From the NCBI RefSeq assembly GCF_003352835.1, contig NZ_QLVD01000010.1, forward strand, positions 62,001 through 126,000: a stretch of DNA of 64,000 nt, read 5' to 3'. The DNA is from Ornithinimicrobium murale. GTDB lineage: Bacteria; Actinomycetota; Actinomycetes; Actinomycetales; Dermatophilaceae. Position numbers and translations under genes: made by a program. The notes under the pieces are model-generated. The model had not been told where the DNA came from. It did no database searches and saw nothing but the letters and a program-made list of their open reading frames with translations. Shown in pieces: positions 23,772 through 31,734 of the stretch. Each line of letters starts with the position of its first letter. Positions within the stretch are counted from its first letter, which is position 1.

Positions 23772-25010
23772 ATGTTGTTCGTGGGTGATGACTGGGCCGA
23801 GGACCACCACGACGTCGAGATCGTCGACGAGCACGGGAAGGTGCTGGCGCGAAGACGACTACCCGAGGGGCTGGCCGGGGTGACGCGGCTGCACACGCTG
23901 CTCGGCGAGCACGCACCACCGGAGTGGGCCGACCTCGACCCGGCCAGCGCGGCCGCCCAGGTGGTGGTCGGGATCGAGACCGACCGTGGCCCGTGGGTCG
24001 GGGCGCTGGTCGCGGCCGGCTACACCGTGTACGGGTTGAACCCGATGTCGGTGGCTCGGTACCGGGAGCGGCATTCGACCTCCGGGGCGAAGTCGGACAC
24101 CGCGGATGCCCACCTGCTGGCCGAGATCGTCCGCCTGGACCGGGCCCACCACCGCCCGGTCGCCGGCGACAGCGCCACCGGGGAGGCGGTCAAGGTGAGC
24201 GCACGCGCCCACCTGTCGCTGATCTGGGACCGGACCCGGCACGTGCTGCGCCTGCGCTCGGCGCTGCGGGAGTTCTTCCCTGCCGCGATGAGGGCGTTCG
24301 AGGAGCTGGACGCCCCGGAGGCCCTGCAGCTGCTCGCCCTGGCACCGGACCCGGACACCGCCGCCAGGCTGTCCCGGGCAAAGGTCGTCCGCGCCCTGAC
24401 CGCGGCGAACCGTCGCGACGTAACGGCCCGCGCCGAGACGATCCGGGAAGTGCTGACCGCACCCGAGCTGCGACGACCTGACCCGGTGCAGGACGCCTAC
24501 GCCGCGGTCGTGGCCTCCGAGGTCGCGCTCATCACCGTGCTGAACACCCAGATCGAGCGGCTCGGGCAGGTGGTGGACGAGCATTTTGGCCGGCACCGGG
24601 ACGCTGACATCTACACCAGCCTGCCCGGTCTCGGTGTGATCCTGAGCGCCCGGATCCTCGGCGAGTTCGGCGACGACCCCCACCGCTACGCCGACGCCAA
24701 GTGCCGCAAGGCCTACGCCGGCACCGCGCCCATCACCCGCGCCTCCGGCACCCGGAAAGTGGTTCTGGCCAGGTACGCCCGCAACCGGCGCCTCGGCGAC
24801 GCCGTCCAGCAGTGGGCCTTCTGCTCCATGCGCGGATCGCCCGGTGCCCGCGCCTACTACCAGTCACTGCGTGCCCGCGGCATCGGTCACCAAGCCGCAC
24901 TCCGTCAGCTCGCCAACCGCTGGGTCGGCATCCTCCACGGCTGCCTCCGGCACCGCACCTTCTACGACGAGAACACCGCCTGGCAGCACCACCTCAGCAC
25001 CGCGGCTTGA
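23772..25010 (+). CDS. IS110-family DEDD transposase
   Basis: This 412-aa recombinase has an N-terminal RuvC-like DEDD domain with D in VGDDWAEDHHDVEI, E in VVGIETDRGPW and acidic residues in SDTADAHLLAEI. A coiled middle region follows, then the C-terminal transposase_20 domain (IYTSLPGLGVILSARILGE) and KCRKAYAGTAPIT, RGSPGARAYYQ. It catalyses recombination guided by a bridge RNA in characterised relatives. ATG 23772 gives the family length. The frame is intact, so the element may still be active. Confidence 0.93.
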   Translation: MLFVGDDWAEDHHDVEIVDEHGKVLARRRLPEGLAGVTRLHTLLGEHAPPEWADLDPASAAAQVVVGIETDRGPWVGALVAAGYTVYGLNPMSVARYRERHSTSGAKSDTADAHLLAEIVRLDRAHHRPVAGDSATGEAVKVSARAHLSLIWDRTRHVLRLRSALREFFPAAMRAFEELDAPEALQLLALAPDPDTAARLSRAKVVRALTAANRRDVTARAETIREVLTAPELRRPDPVQDAYAAVVASEVALITVLNTQIERLGQVVDEHFGRHRDADIYTSLPGLGVILSARILGEFGDDPHRYADAKCRKAYAGTAPITRASGTRKVVLARYARNRRLGDAVQQWAFCSMRGSPGARAYYQSLRARGIGHQAALRQLANRWVGILHGCLRHRTFYDENTAWQHHLSTAA

Positions 25011-25043
25011 CACCGCCAGAACCTGGGATGTCTGCCGCACTGC

Positions 25044-25063
25044 GGACGCGGTAGCGTCCGCTC
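25044..25063. repeat. Right 20-bp dyad repeat of the IS110
   Basis: This is an exact copy of 23507-23526, 34 bp after the transposase stop codon. Confidence 0.8.
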
Positions 25064-25086
25064 GTGCCGCGAGCCGTTGGCTTTAG

Positions 25087-25446
25087 CTAGTGCCACTGGG
25101 CCAGGTGGCGGGCTGTCACCTGGTGGTCGGCCTTGCCGCTGGCGACGGCAATGACCAGGTCGTAGGCGGCGTCGTCGGGTGCTTGGAGGTCCATGCCGTT
25201 GAGGCCGTAGAACACGACCACCGCGAGCCATCCCAGGCGCTTGTTGCCATCGACGAGCGGGTGGTTGACCACGATGGACTCCAGCAGTGCGCCGGCCTTG
25301 GCCTCGATGCCGGGATAGGCGTCCCGTGCGAAGACGCTGGCGCTGGGGCGGTGGGCCGCGGAGTCCAGCAGGCCAAGGTCCTGGACCGGACCTACGCGCA
25401 GGTCCGCTGCCAGGGCGAGCAGGTCCTCGGTGGTCAGGTACTCCAA
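25087..25446 (-). CDS. doc: Doc/Fic-type toxin (death-on-curing family)
   Basis: This 119-aa protein has the Fic-fold catalytic motif H62-PLVDGNKR in the short Doc form, with the preceding helix GALLESIVVN. Doc toxins phosphorylate elongation factor Tu. Start is TTG 25446, three bases after the antitoxin stop, with coupled translation likely. The antitoxin-toxin order and length match phd/doc-type and RHH-Doc modules of actinobacteria. It lies near the right end of the island, so a role in keeping the island is plausible. Confidence 0.85.
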   Translation of the reverse strand: MEYLTTEDLLALAADLRVGPVQDLGLLDSAAHRPSASVFARDAYPGIEAKAGALLESIVVNHPLVDGNKRLGWLAVVVFYGLNGMDLQAPDDAAYDLVIAVASGKADHQVTARHLAQWH

Positions 25447-25449
25447 GGG

Positions 25450-25653
25450 TCAGCGTCCAAGGCGCTCAATCAGGTCGGCGTACCGCTCTCGCCCGCGTGC
25501 GGACAGTTCCCGGACCCGCTCTTCATGCCCGCGCCGAGCGGCTGCCTCCCGGATCGCCCGCACCGTCGCCTCCTGCTTGCTCACACCCTCGGCCTCGGCC
25601 AGGGCCGCCAAGGCTCGCTCGTCCTCCGGAGGAAGTCGCAGAGTCATCGCCAT
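25450..25653 (-). CDS. Ribbon-helix-helix antitoxin of the Doc toxin
   Basis: This 67-aa protein has an N-terminal TLRLPPEDERALAALAEAEG, then VSKQEATVRAIREAA. That is the beta-helix-helix of CopG/RHH antitoxins, followed by an Arg/Glu-rich helix that would cover the toxin active site. ATG 25653 is the first codon. A TATCA-CTC-TGATA dyad lies 11 bp upstream and is the likely autoregulatory operator. Confidence 0.8.
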   Translation of the reverse strand: MAMTLRLPPEDERALAALAEAEGVSKQEATVRAIREAAARRGHEERVRELSARGRERYADLIERLGR

Positions 25654-25663
25654 CCAGGCATGG

Positions 25664-25676
25664 TATCACTCTGATA
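25664..25676. promoter_or_regulatory. Dyad operator of the antitoxin-toxin pair
   Basis: TATCA, CTC and TGATA form a perfect 5-bp inverted repeat in an AT-rich patch just upstream of the antitoxin start. RHH antitoxins bind such short dyads. Confidence 0.55.
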
Positions 25677-25819
25677 TCTAACGCCCTGGGCGGCGCGTGC
25701 GCCGCTGGGCCTCGATCGCTTGGCCGCGAGGCAGACATGCGGGTGGCCACTCGTGGCTACTCGGCGGCCTTGGGGGATGAGTGCGGCCACACGGGCCGCC
25801 CCTGCCCCAGGAGACGACC

Positions 25820-26026
25820 ATGGCCGCCACCCTCTCCCACAAGCTCGTGTCGTTGGCCGAGGCGGCCGACGTCCTCGCGGTCTCGACCAAGACCGTGCGC
25901 CGCTACATCGCCGACGGCCACCTCGACGCCGTCCGGCTTGGGCGCAAGACGTTGCGGATCAAGCTCGACTCGATCGAGAGGTTCATCGACTCCTGCCCCG
26001 TCGGAGGGTGGCGTCGGACCGGCTGA
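25820..26026 (+). CDS. xis: Excisionase-family helix-turn-helix protein
   Basis: This 68-aa protein has a MerR-like winged HTH: LVSLAEAADVLAVSTKTVRRYIADGHLDAVRLGRKTLRI in outline, which is the standard excisionase/BldC-type DNA-binding domain. AGGAG precedes the ATG at good spacing. It lies 150 bp inside attR, opposite the integrase at attL, so in the excised circle the two genes would be neighbours. A role in directing excision is inferred from fold and place. Confidence 0.8.
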   Translation: MAATLSHKLVSLAEAADVLAVSTKTVRRYIADGHLDAVRLGRKTLRIKLDSIERFIDSCPVGGWRRTG

Positions 26027-26132
26027 GGGGTCCGAGGCGTGCCCAGAAGCGACCGAGAAGGGTCACGGCTGCTCCATTCAGTCGAGGGGCAGCCAGCTGC
26101 GAACGATGCATAGTCGCTGCACTCGAAAGGAG

Positions 26133-26174
26133 AAAGGCCCCTGAACTTGCGTTTCCGCAGTTCAGAGGCCTTTT
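26133..26174. terminator. Terminator carried by the island next to the tRNA
   Basis: The stem AAAGGCCCCTGAACT / AGTTCAGAGGCCTTTT (one bulge) has an 11-nt loop and A and T flanks on both sides. It ends tRNA-Asn transcription in place of the one now stranded at 1739-1766. Confidence 0.8.
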
Positions 26175-26179
26175 CACAA

Positions 26180-26207
26180 CGCTCCCCCGGTTGGACTCGA
26201 ACCAACA
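26180..26207. repeat. attR: 3' end of the intact tRNA-Asn gene
   Basis: This is the right copy of the 28-bp attachment core. It covers the 3' acceptor strand and most of the T arm of the tRNA, so integration rebuilds the gene. Confidence 0.9.
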
Positions 26208-26254
26208 ACCCTCCGGTTAACAGCCGAATGCTCTGCCAATTGAGCTACAGGGGA
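26182..26254 (-). tRNA. tRNA-Asn (GTT)
   Basis: Read on the minus strand, a full cloverleaf is visible. The 7-bp acceptor is TCCCCTG/CGGGGGA with discriminator G, the T arm is GTTGG/CCAAC, and the anticodon is GTT at 26221-26219 inside the loop CTGTTAA. CCA is not encoded. It is the integration target of the island. Confidence 0.95.
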
Positions 26255-26293
26255 ATGTGCACGCCTGCGAGGCGGCAGCGAGCACCGACTCTA

Positions 26294-26836
26294 TCACGCA
26301 CCCAGGGGTGGAAGGCCACTCTGGTCACGCAGTGTGGCGCGTGCCACGGCGACCTGCTCGTTGAGCTCCTCGTCGCCTGGTTGGACACGCTGGCCGGGCA
26401 CCACCTGGTCGACCAGGTCGCGGGTGGCCAGGTCTTTGCGGATCGCCACCCGGGTCGTGCGGCCGGGCCCCAGGTCGACCTCTCGCATCAGGACGACGCT
26501 GGCCTCGACGCGGTCGCGAAAGGCGTCGGTGAAGGCGTGCGCGCCCGCGCCGGTGAAGGTCCACCGGGTCGGATCTCCACCCTCGACCCAGGTCACCCGC
26601 AGAGTGTCCGAGTCGGGGTCCCAGGTGCCCCCGTCGACCTCCAGCCAGGCTGCTGAGCGGCGCACCTCACCGTCCTGGGCCACGACGGCCACCCGGGTGC
26701 GGCTGGCCACCACCCACTGCAGTCCCAGCTCGTCCCAGGCCGCTGCCACGAGCTTGTCCCGGGCCGGCACGGCTGCTCGCGCCACCGCCGCAGGCGGGTC
26801 CTCCTGGCTCTTCCTGCCCCACGCCACAATCATCAC
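26294..26836 (-). CDS. Conserved hypothetical protein downstream of dnaG
   Basis: This protein is about 180 aa (GTG 26836 or ATG 26833). I do not recognise a domain. It has a short hydrophobic start, then a beta-rich centre (WVVASRTRVAVVAQDGEV, WTFTGAGAHAFTDAFRDRV) and a polar C-terminus. It has no clear signal peptide. It overlaps the primase stop by a few bases, so it is translated with dnaG. A PH-like fold is a possibility from the strand pattern. No function is proposed. Confidence 0.7.
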   Translation of the reverse strand: MMIVAWGRKSQEDPPAAVARAAVPARDKLVAAAWDELGLQWVVASRTRVAVVAQDGEVRRSAAWLEVDGGTWDPDSDTLRVTWVEGGDPTRWTFTGAGAHAFTDAFRDRVEASVVLMREVDLGPGRTTRVAIRKDLATRDLVDQVVPGQRVQPGDEELNEQVAVARATLRDQSGLPPLGA

Positions 26837-28842
26837 TCCATCCCGGCGCGCAGCCGCGCCCGCTCGCGAAACAGAACTGACAACTGCTCGTTGAGCACCC
26901 GGCCCTCGGCACTGCCCGGCTCCGCACGCTGCAGACCGCTCATCGCGTCCGAGATGCGCCGCTCCAGGCCGGCCTCCTGCACCCGGGTGATGAGCGAGTT
27001 GACATAGCGCTGTGGTGGCCGGCCGGTCCCCGGATCCAGCCGCTCCGGCAGCGCGGCCACGGCCAGCTCATTAACCAGGCCCTGTGCCTCCTGCCGGGTG
27101 GCGGTCAGCACCGTGGCTGCCCAACCCTGACTGCTCATCGTCTGGGCCGCGGCCAGTCCGCCGGCAGCCTGCACCCCCGCGAGCACCACCTGATGGGCCG
27201 GGGCACGCAGAGCGTCCGGAGGCAGTTGGGACAACGCCTCCGCGCTCAGCGACGACGGGAACTGCAGCACCACCTGCAACAGCTGCCGCTCGGCGGCCAC
27301 GAGCGGGTCCCGCAGGTCGGGCACCGGAAGGGGCGGAGGCTGTGGCGGCGTGTCCGGGTGCGATCGCGCGGACGTCTCCTGCGGCTGACCGCCCTGCTGC
27401 GGCGGACCACCCTGCCACGGGGGTCCCTCCTGCCCACGTCCCACCGGCGCCGGACCCGGACGTCCTGCAGGCTGCCCGTTGCGGCCCCGCGGCGCACGAC
27501 CGGCCCGGGCAACCTCCGAGCCGACCCGCTCGACCGGCATGCCCAACCAGCCCGCGACCGTCCGGACGTACTCCGGGCGCAGCGCCGGGTCGCGGATGCC
27601 GGCCAGGATCGGCGCGGCGGCACGCATGGCGGAGACCCGCTCCTCGGCACGGTCCAGGTCATACGGCGCGATCGTGGATCGCACCGCGAACTCGAAGAGC
27701 GGCACAGCACCCTCGATCAGCTCGCGCACCGGCGCGTCACCGCCGGCCAGGCGCAGGTCGTTGGGGTCCTGACCGGCTGGCGCCACGGCCACGAAGGACT
27801 GGCTGGCCCACCGCTGGTCCTCGGCAAAGGCCCGCATCGCGGCCTTCTGACCGGCCGCGTCACCGTCGAAGGTAAAGATGACGCGCGCCGGGGACAACCC
27901 CGACTCGTCGCGCAGGATGCGCCGCAACATCTTGATGTGGTCCACGCCGAAGGCCGTGCCACAGGTGGCGACCGCCGTGTCGACGCCGGACAGGTGGCAG
28001 GCCATGACGTCGGTGTAGCCCTCGACCACCACAGCCCGGCGCTGCTCGGCCATCGGCTTCTTGGCCAGGTCGAGTCCATAGAGCACCGAGGTCTTGCGAT
28101 AGATCGGCGTCTCGGACGTGTTGAGGTACTTCGCCTGGATGCGGTCCTCGTCAAAGATGCGCCGGGCACCAAACCCCACGGTGTCACCGGTGATGTCGCG
28201 GATCGGCCAGAGCACCCGCCCACGGAAGCGGTCATAGAGCCCGCGGCTCCCCCGACCGGACAGTCCCCCGGTGACCAACTCGTCATCCGTGAAGCCCTTG
28301 GTCCGCAGGTGCCGGGTCAGCGCCTCTCCGGCCTGCGGTGCATAGCCGACCTGGAAGACTGCGGCGTCGTCGGTGCTGAATCCCTTGGCGGAGATGAAGT
28401 CCCGCGCCTGCTGCCCCTCGGCACTCTCGGCGAAGGCCGTGGCATAGAACTCGGCCGCGGCGCGGTGCGCCTCCACCAGCCGGGCCCGTCGCCCGAGCCC
28501 ACCCTCGCCGTCGCGACGACCTGGTCCACCGGTTCCCTCGGCATACCTCAGCTCCATGCCGAGCTTGCCGGCGAGACGTTCGACCGCCTCGGCGAAGGTG
28601 AGGTGGTCGATCTTCATGACGAAGGAGATGACGTCGCCGCCCTCTCCGCACCCGAAGCAGTGCCAGGCACCCACCGCGGGGCGGATGTTGAAGGAGGGGG
28701 TCTTCTCGTCGTGGAACGGGCACAGCCCCTTGAGCGACCCCGTGCCGCCCGTGCGCAGGGTGACGTGCTCGCGCACGACATCCTCGATGGAGGTGCGTTC
28801 CTTGACGGCCTGCACGTCCTCGGGCCTGATCAGTCCGGCCAC
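26833..28842 (-). CDS. dnaG: DNA primase
   Basis: This 669-aa protein makes RNA primers at the replication fork. The N-terminal CHC2 zinc finger (C41, H44, C62, C65 in LCPFHDEKTPSF and HCFGCG) is followed by the TOPRIM core with VVEGYTDV near 272 and FTFDGDAAGQKAA. A Pro/Gly/Gln-rich linker at about 455-520 precedes a C-terminal helical DnaB-binding domain. AAGGAGG lies five bases before GTG 28842. Length and order are standard for actinobacteria. Confidence 0.96.
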   Translation of the reverse strand: MAGLIRPEDVQAVKERTSIEDVVREHVTLRTGGTGSLKGLCPFHDEKTPSFNIRPAVGAWHCFGCGEGGDVISFVMKIDHLTFAEAVERLAGKLGMELRYAEGTGGPGRRDGEGGLGRRARLVEAHRAAAEFYATAFAESAEGQQARDFISAKGFSTDDAAVFQVGYAPQAGEALTRHLRTKGFTDDELVTGGLSGRGSRGLYDRFRGRVLWPIRDITGDTVGFGARRIFDEDRIQAKYLNTSETPIYRKTSVLYGLDLAKKPMAEQRRAVVVEGYTDVMACHLSGVDTAVATCGTAFGVDHIKMLRRILRDESGLSPARVIFTFDGDAAGQKAAMRAFAEDQRWASQSFVAVAPAGQDPNDLRLAGGDAPVRELIEGAVPLFEFAVRSTIAPYDLDRAEERVSAMRAAAPILAGIRDPALRPEYVRTVAGWLGMPVERVGSEVARAGRAPRGRNGQPAGRPGPAPVGRGQEGPPWQGGPPQQGGQPQETSARSHPDTPPQPPPLPVPDLRDPLVAAERQLLQVVLQFPSSLSAEALSQLPPDALRAPAHQVVLAGVQAAGGLAAAQTMSSQGWAATVLTATRQEAQGLVNELAVAALPERLDPGTGRPPQRYVNSLITRVQEAGLERRISDAMSGLQRAEPGSAEGRVLNEQLSVLFRERARLRAGME

Positions 28843-28969
28843 CGACCCTCCTTCACGGTTTGCGGTGAGTCTAGGCGGTCACAGTGTCAGCCACGAAGGT
28901 GCGTGCACAGGCGAGTAGACCGGGCGAGGGTCGCTCGCCCCGGGGGCCACCATGGGGAATGATCGTGCC

Positions 28970-29935
28970 ATGGCAGCGAAGTCGAGGACGCCCTCCACCG
29001 AGCTCGAGGTCGACGGTCGCACGGTGCGGATCTCCAACCCGGACCGGGTCTACTTCCCCGAGGCGGGGCACACCAAGCTGGACCTCGCGAACTACTACGT
29101 GTCGGTCGGCGACGGCATCGTCAACGCGCTCCGGGAGCGGCCGTGCATGCTGCACCGCTTCCCCGAGGGCATCGAGGGCGAGAAGGTGCACCAGAAGCGG
29201 CTCCCCCGCGGCGCGCCCGACTGGGTCGAGACGGCCCATGTCACCTTCCCCCGGTGGAACCGGACGGCCGACGAGCTGTGTGTCACGGAGTTGGCCAGCG
29301 TGATCTGGGCGGTGCAGATGTCGACCGTGGAGTTCCACCCCTGGAACAGCCGTCGGGGCGATGTCGAGCGTCCAGACGAGTGGCGCATCGACCTGGACCC
29401 GGGCGAGCAGTGCGACTTCGCGACGGTCCGGCGAGTGGCGGGCGTCGCGCAGGAGGTGCTGGACGAGCTGGGCGCGGTGGGCTGGCCCAAGACGACCGGC
29501 AGCCACGGCCTGCACGTCTATGTGCGCATCACGCCTGAGCACGGCTTTCAGGACGTCCGTCGCGCGGCGCTGGCCTTCGCTCGCGAGGTCGAGCGCCGCA
29601 CCGAGGACGCCACCACAACCTGGTGGCGCAAGGACCGGGACCCGACCCAGGTCTTTGTGGACTACAACCAGAACGCGCGCGACCACACCATCGCGGCGGC
29701 CTACAGCGTGCGGGGCCGCCCCGACGCCCGGGTCAGCGCGCCCCTCACCTGGGACGAGGTCCCGGACGTCGACCCGGCCGACTTCACGATCTCCACGATG
29801 CCACAGCGGTACGCCGACCTGGGCGACCTGCACGCCGGCATCGACGACGCGGTCTATGACATCGGCCCGCTCCTGGAGTGGGCCGACCGCGACGAGGCCG
29901 AGGGTGCCGAGCCGGTGCCGGATCCGGAGGACTGA
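28970..29935 (+). CDS. LigD-type polymerase (NHEJ primase-polymerase domain)
   Basis: This protein is about 321 aa and consists of the LigD polymerase domain alone, an archaeo-eukaryal primase fold. It shows LEVDGRTVRISNPDRVYFP, the catalytic D141-L-D143 in WRIDLDPGE, SHGLHVYVRI and VFVDYNQNARDHTI. Such enzymes add ribonucleotides and fill gaps at broken ends with Ku and LigD ligase. No ku or ligase gene is adjacent, so it may serve a ligase encoded elsewhere. ATG 28952 is an alternative start. It is divergent from dnaG. Confidence 0.9.
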   Translation: MAAKSRTPSTELEVDGRTVRISNPDRVYFPEAGHTKLDLANYYVSVGDGIVNALRERPCMLHRFPEGIEGEKVHQKRLPRGAPDWVETAHVTFPRWNRTADELCVTELASVIWAVQMSTVEFHPWNSRRGDVERPDEWRIDLDPGEQCDFATVRRVAGVAQEVLDELGAVGWPKTTGSHGLHVYVRITPEHGFQDVRRAALAFAREVERRTEDATTTWWRKDRDPTQVFVDYNQNARDHTIAAAYSVRGRPDARVSAPLTWDEVPDVDPADFTISTMPQRYADLGDLHAGIDDAVYDIGPLLEWADRDEAEGAEPVPDPED

Positions 29936-30006
29936 CTGACGGTATGCCGAGGGGCCGGCCAGTGCGGACGCTCACCGGAGCGCCCGCGGAGCCTCCCAGG
30001 TGCGAA

Positions 30007-30038
30007 AGGACCCCCGGGGATCTCTCCCCGGGGGTCCT
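30007..30038. terminator. Strong bidirectional terminator
   Basis: A 14-bp perfect stem (AGGACCCCCGGGGA) with a TCTC loop lies between the convergent polymerase and lipoprotein genes. Confidence 0.85.
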
Positions 30039-30056
30039 CTGCGCGCTGCCGGTCGC

Positions 30057-30374
30057 TCAGGCGGCCTCGCAGTTCTCCTCGTACCAGCTCTGGATGTTGT
30101 TCGAGGCCTCGGTCAGCCCGTCGGTGTCGACATCCTCCAGGTTGCCGGCCTCCAGGTCGTCCAGGGAGTCCACAACCAGCTGAAGGTCGTCCTTGATCTC
30201 GTCGGGCGCGTCGTCAACGGCGTCCTGCAGCGCCTCCTTGGCCGCGGCGGGGTTGTTGATACCGATGTCCGCACCGACCTCCTGGTCACAGAAGTCGCTG
30301 TCACTGCCCCCACAGGCGGTCAGGGCCGGCACGAGCATGGCGGCCGCCACGACCCCAGTCATCAGTCGCTTCAT
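30057..30374 (-). CDS. Small putative lipoprotein
   Basis: This 105-aa protein has a short signal (MKRLMTGVVAAAMLVPAL) and lipobox LTAC at residue 21. The mature part is acidic and helical (PAAAKEALQDAVDDAPDEIK) with two further Cys (FCDQ near 29 and ENC near the end) that could form a disulfide. GGGAGG precedes the ATG. No family is recognised and it appears monocistronic. Confidence 0.75.
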   Translation of the reverse strand: MKRLMTGVVAAAMLVPALTACGGSDSDFCDQEVGADIGINNPAAAKEALQDAVDDAPDEIKDDLQLVVDSLDDLEAGNLEDVDTDGLTEASNNIQSWYEENCEAA

Positions 30375-30480
30375 GTTTTCCTCCCTTGGCAGCCGGCGCG
30401 GTGACGAATTGCCCCCTCGGGCACCAGCTTTCGCCGACGATCCTAAAGGAAAACTGGACACAGCCTGAACGCGGACCGGG

Positions 30481-31728
30481 TCAGCGGACGCGTGAGGCGT
30501 GCAGGCTGAGCGCCCGGACGTCGGACAGGGAAGCCACCTGATCCACCACGGCTCGCAGTTGGGTCGCCTGGTCGCCAGCCGCTTTGGCCTCCTCGCGGGC
30601 CAGCCGGTGGAGCGGGTCCATCGCCTCGGGCCGATCCAGGAAGTGCTGCACGAGATCCCCGACAACGGCGCGCTGGCGCTCCATCAGGTCACGCCGCTCG
30701 GTGCTGCGCATCACAAAGTGCGCAGCGGTCGCCTTGAGCACGGCAGTCTCGGCCCGGACCTCGTCGGGCACGACGAGGTCGGCGGCGTAACGGGTCAGCA
30801 CACCCTCGCCGTGGTGGGTGCGCGTGACGCGTTCCACGGTGCTGACGAAGCGACCGATCAGGCGGCTGGTCATGTCCTTGAGCGCGGCGAGGTCAGCGCG
30901 GCTCCCGTCATGGGCCTGCGGCACCCACCCGGAACGCAGCAGCCGCTGCAGGGCCTCAGACAGTTCGTCCTCGGACAGGTCGTCCGCATAGGACTCGCGT
31001 GCCACCAGGACCACCGTCTGCTGCTCGGGTGCCGAGCGCAGGGCGGCGGGAGCGATACGGCCGGAGGCGATGCCATCCTCGACATCGTGCACGCAGTAGG
31101 CCACATCGTCAGCCCAGTCCATGACCTGCGCCTCCAGGCACCGACGGCCCGCTTCCTCCGGTGCGCCCTCGCGCAGCCAGGCGAACACCTCGTGGTCGTC
31201 CGGATACACACCGAACTTGCGCGTCAGGTGCGGTGCAGCTCCGCGCGCCCACGGATACTTCGTGGCCGCGTCCAGGCTGGCCCGCGTCAGGTTCAGACCG
31301 GCCGGGCGGCCGTCGGCGTGTGAGCGCTTGGCCTCCAGCCGGGTGAGCACCCGCAGCGTCTGGGCGTTGCCCTCGAAGCCGCCGATGTCGCTCGCTAGCT
31401 CATCCAGCGCCGCCTCTCCGTTGTGACCGAACGGCGGGTGCCCGATGTCATGGGCCAGGCACGCCGTGTCCACGACGTCGGCGGAGCACCCCAGCGCGGC
31501 TCCGAACTCACGCCCGATCTGCGCCACCTCCAGCGAGTGGGTCAGCCGGTTGCGCACGAAGTCGTCCGAGTCGGGCGAGACGACCTGGGTCGTCGCCGAC
31601 AGTCGCCGCAGCCCCGCCGAGTGGATGACCCTCCCCCGGTCCCGGGCGAAGTCGTCACGGTCCAGCCGCTTGACCGCCGGGTCCTCGGAGACCCAGCGCT
31701 CCCGGTCGTGCGCGGTGTAGCCGAGCAC
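30481..31728 (-). CDS. dgt: Deoxyguanosinetriphosphate triphosphohydrolase-like HD protein
   Basis: This 415-aa HD-superfamily dNTPase starts YTAHDRERWV, then RDRGRVIHSAGLRRLSATTQV, NRLTHSLEVAQIGRE and the HD pair CLAHDIGHPPFGHNGE near residue 92. A further metal ligand sits in QVMDWADDVAYCVHDVEDG. These enzymes cut dNTP to nucleoside and triphosphate and trim dNTP pools, sometimes limiting phage. GTG 31728 begins seven bases before the stop of the upstream response regulator gene and has no clear ribosome site, so the two are probably coupled. Confidence 0.92.
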   Translation of the reverse strand: MLGYTAHDRERWVSEDPAVKRLDRDDFARDRGRVIHSAGLRRLSATTQVVSPDSDDFVRNRLTHSLEVAQIGREFGAALGCSADVVDTACLAHDIGHPPFGHNGEAALDELASDIGGFEGNAQTLRVLTRLEAKRSHADGRPAGLNLTRASLDAATKYPWARGAAPHLTRKFGVYPDDHEVFAWLREGAPEEAGRRCLEAQVMDWADDVAYCVHDVEDGIASGRIAPAALRSAPEQQTVVLVARESYADDLSEDELSEALQRLLRSGWVPQAHDGSRADLAALKDMTSRLIGRFVSTVERVTRTHHGEGVLTRYAADLVVPDEVRAETAVLKATAAHFVMRSTERRDLMERQRAVVGDLVQHFLDRPEAMDPLHRLAREEAKAAGDQATQLRAVVDQVASLSDVRALSLHASRVR

Positions 31729-31734
31729 CGGGGC

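Larger units (their letters stand above)
23507..25063 (+). mobile_element. IS110-family insertion sequence
   Basis: A complete DEDD transposase gene (23772-25010) is framed by two identical 20-bp sequences, GGACGCGGTAGCGTCCGCTC, at 23507-23526 and 25044-25063. Each has a GGACGC/GCGTCC dyad. The total of about 1.56 kb, the long 5' leader of 245 bp and the short 3' tail fit the IS110 group. Whether the 20-bp repeats are termini, targets or both cannot be told from one copy. Confidence 0.8.
1775..26207. mobile_element. 24.4-kb mobilizable genomic island in tRNA-Asn
   Basis: The island is bounded by 28-bp direct repeats offset by 24,405 bp. The right copy is part of an intact tRNA-Asn gene. Next to the left end is a tyrosine integrase, and next to the right end an excisionase-like HTH gene. 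Inside are a MobF relaxase, iteron-like repeats, two toxin-antitoxin loci, an IS110 and an IS3 remnant, and metal and sulfur genes. No VirD4/TraD coupling protein, VirB4 ATPase or phage structural gene is seen. I therefore read it as an integrative mobilizable element that needs help from another conjugative system. Confidence 0.85.

Noticed and set aside
1775..26207. Prophage or self-transmissible conjugative element
   Set aside because: No capsid, terminase or tail genes are present, and no coupling protein or secretion ATPase is seen. Only a relaxase supports transfer.
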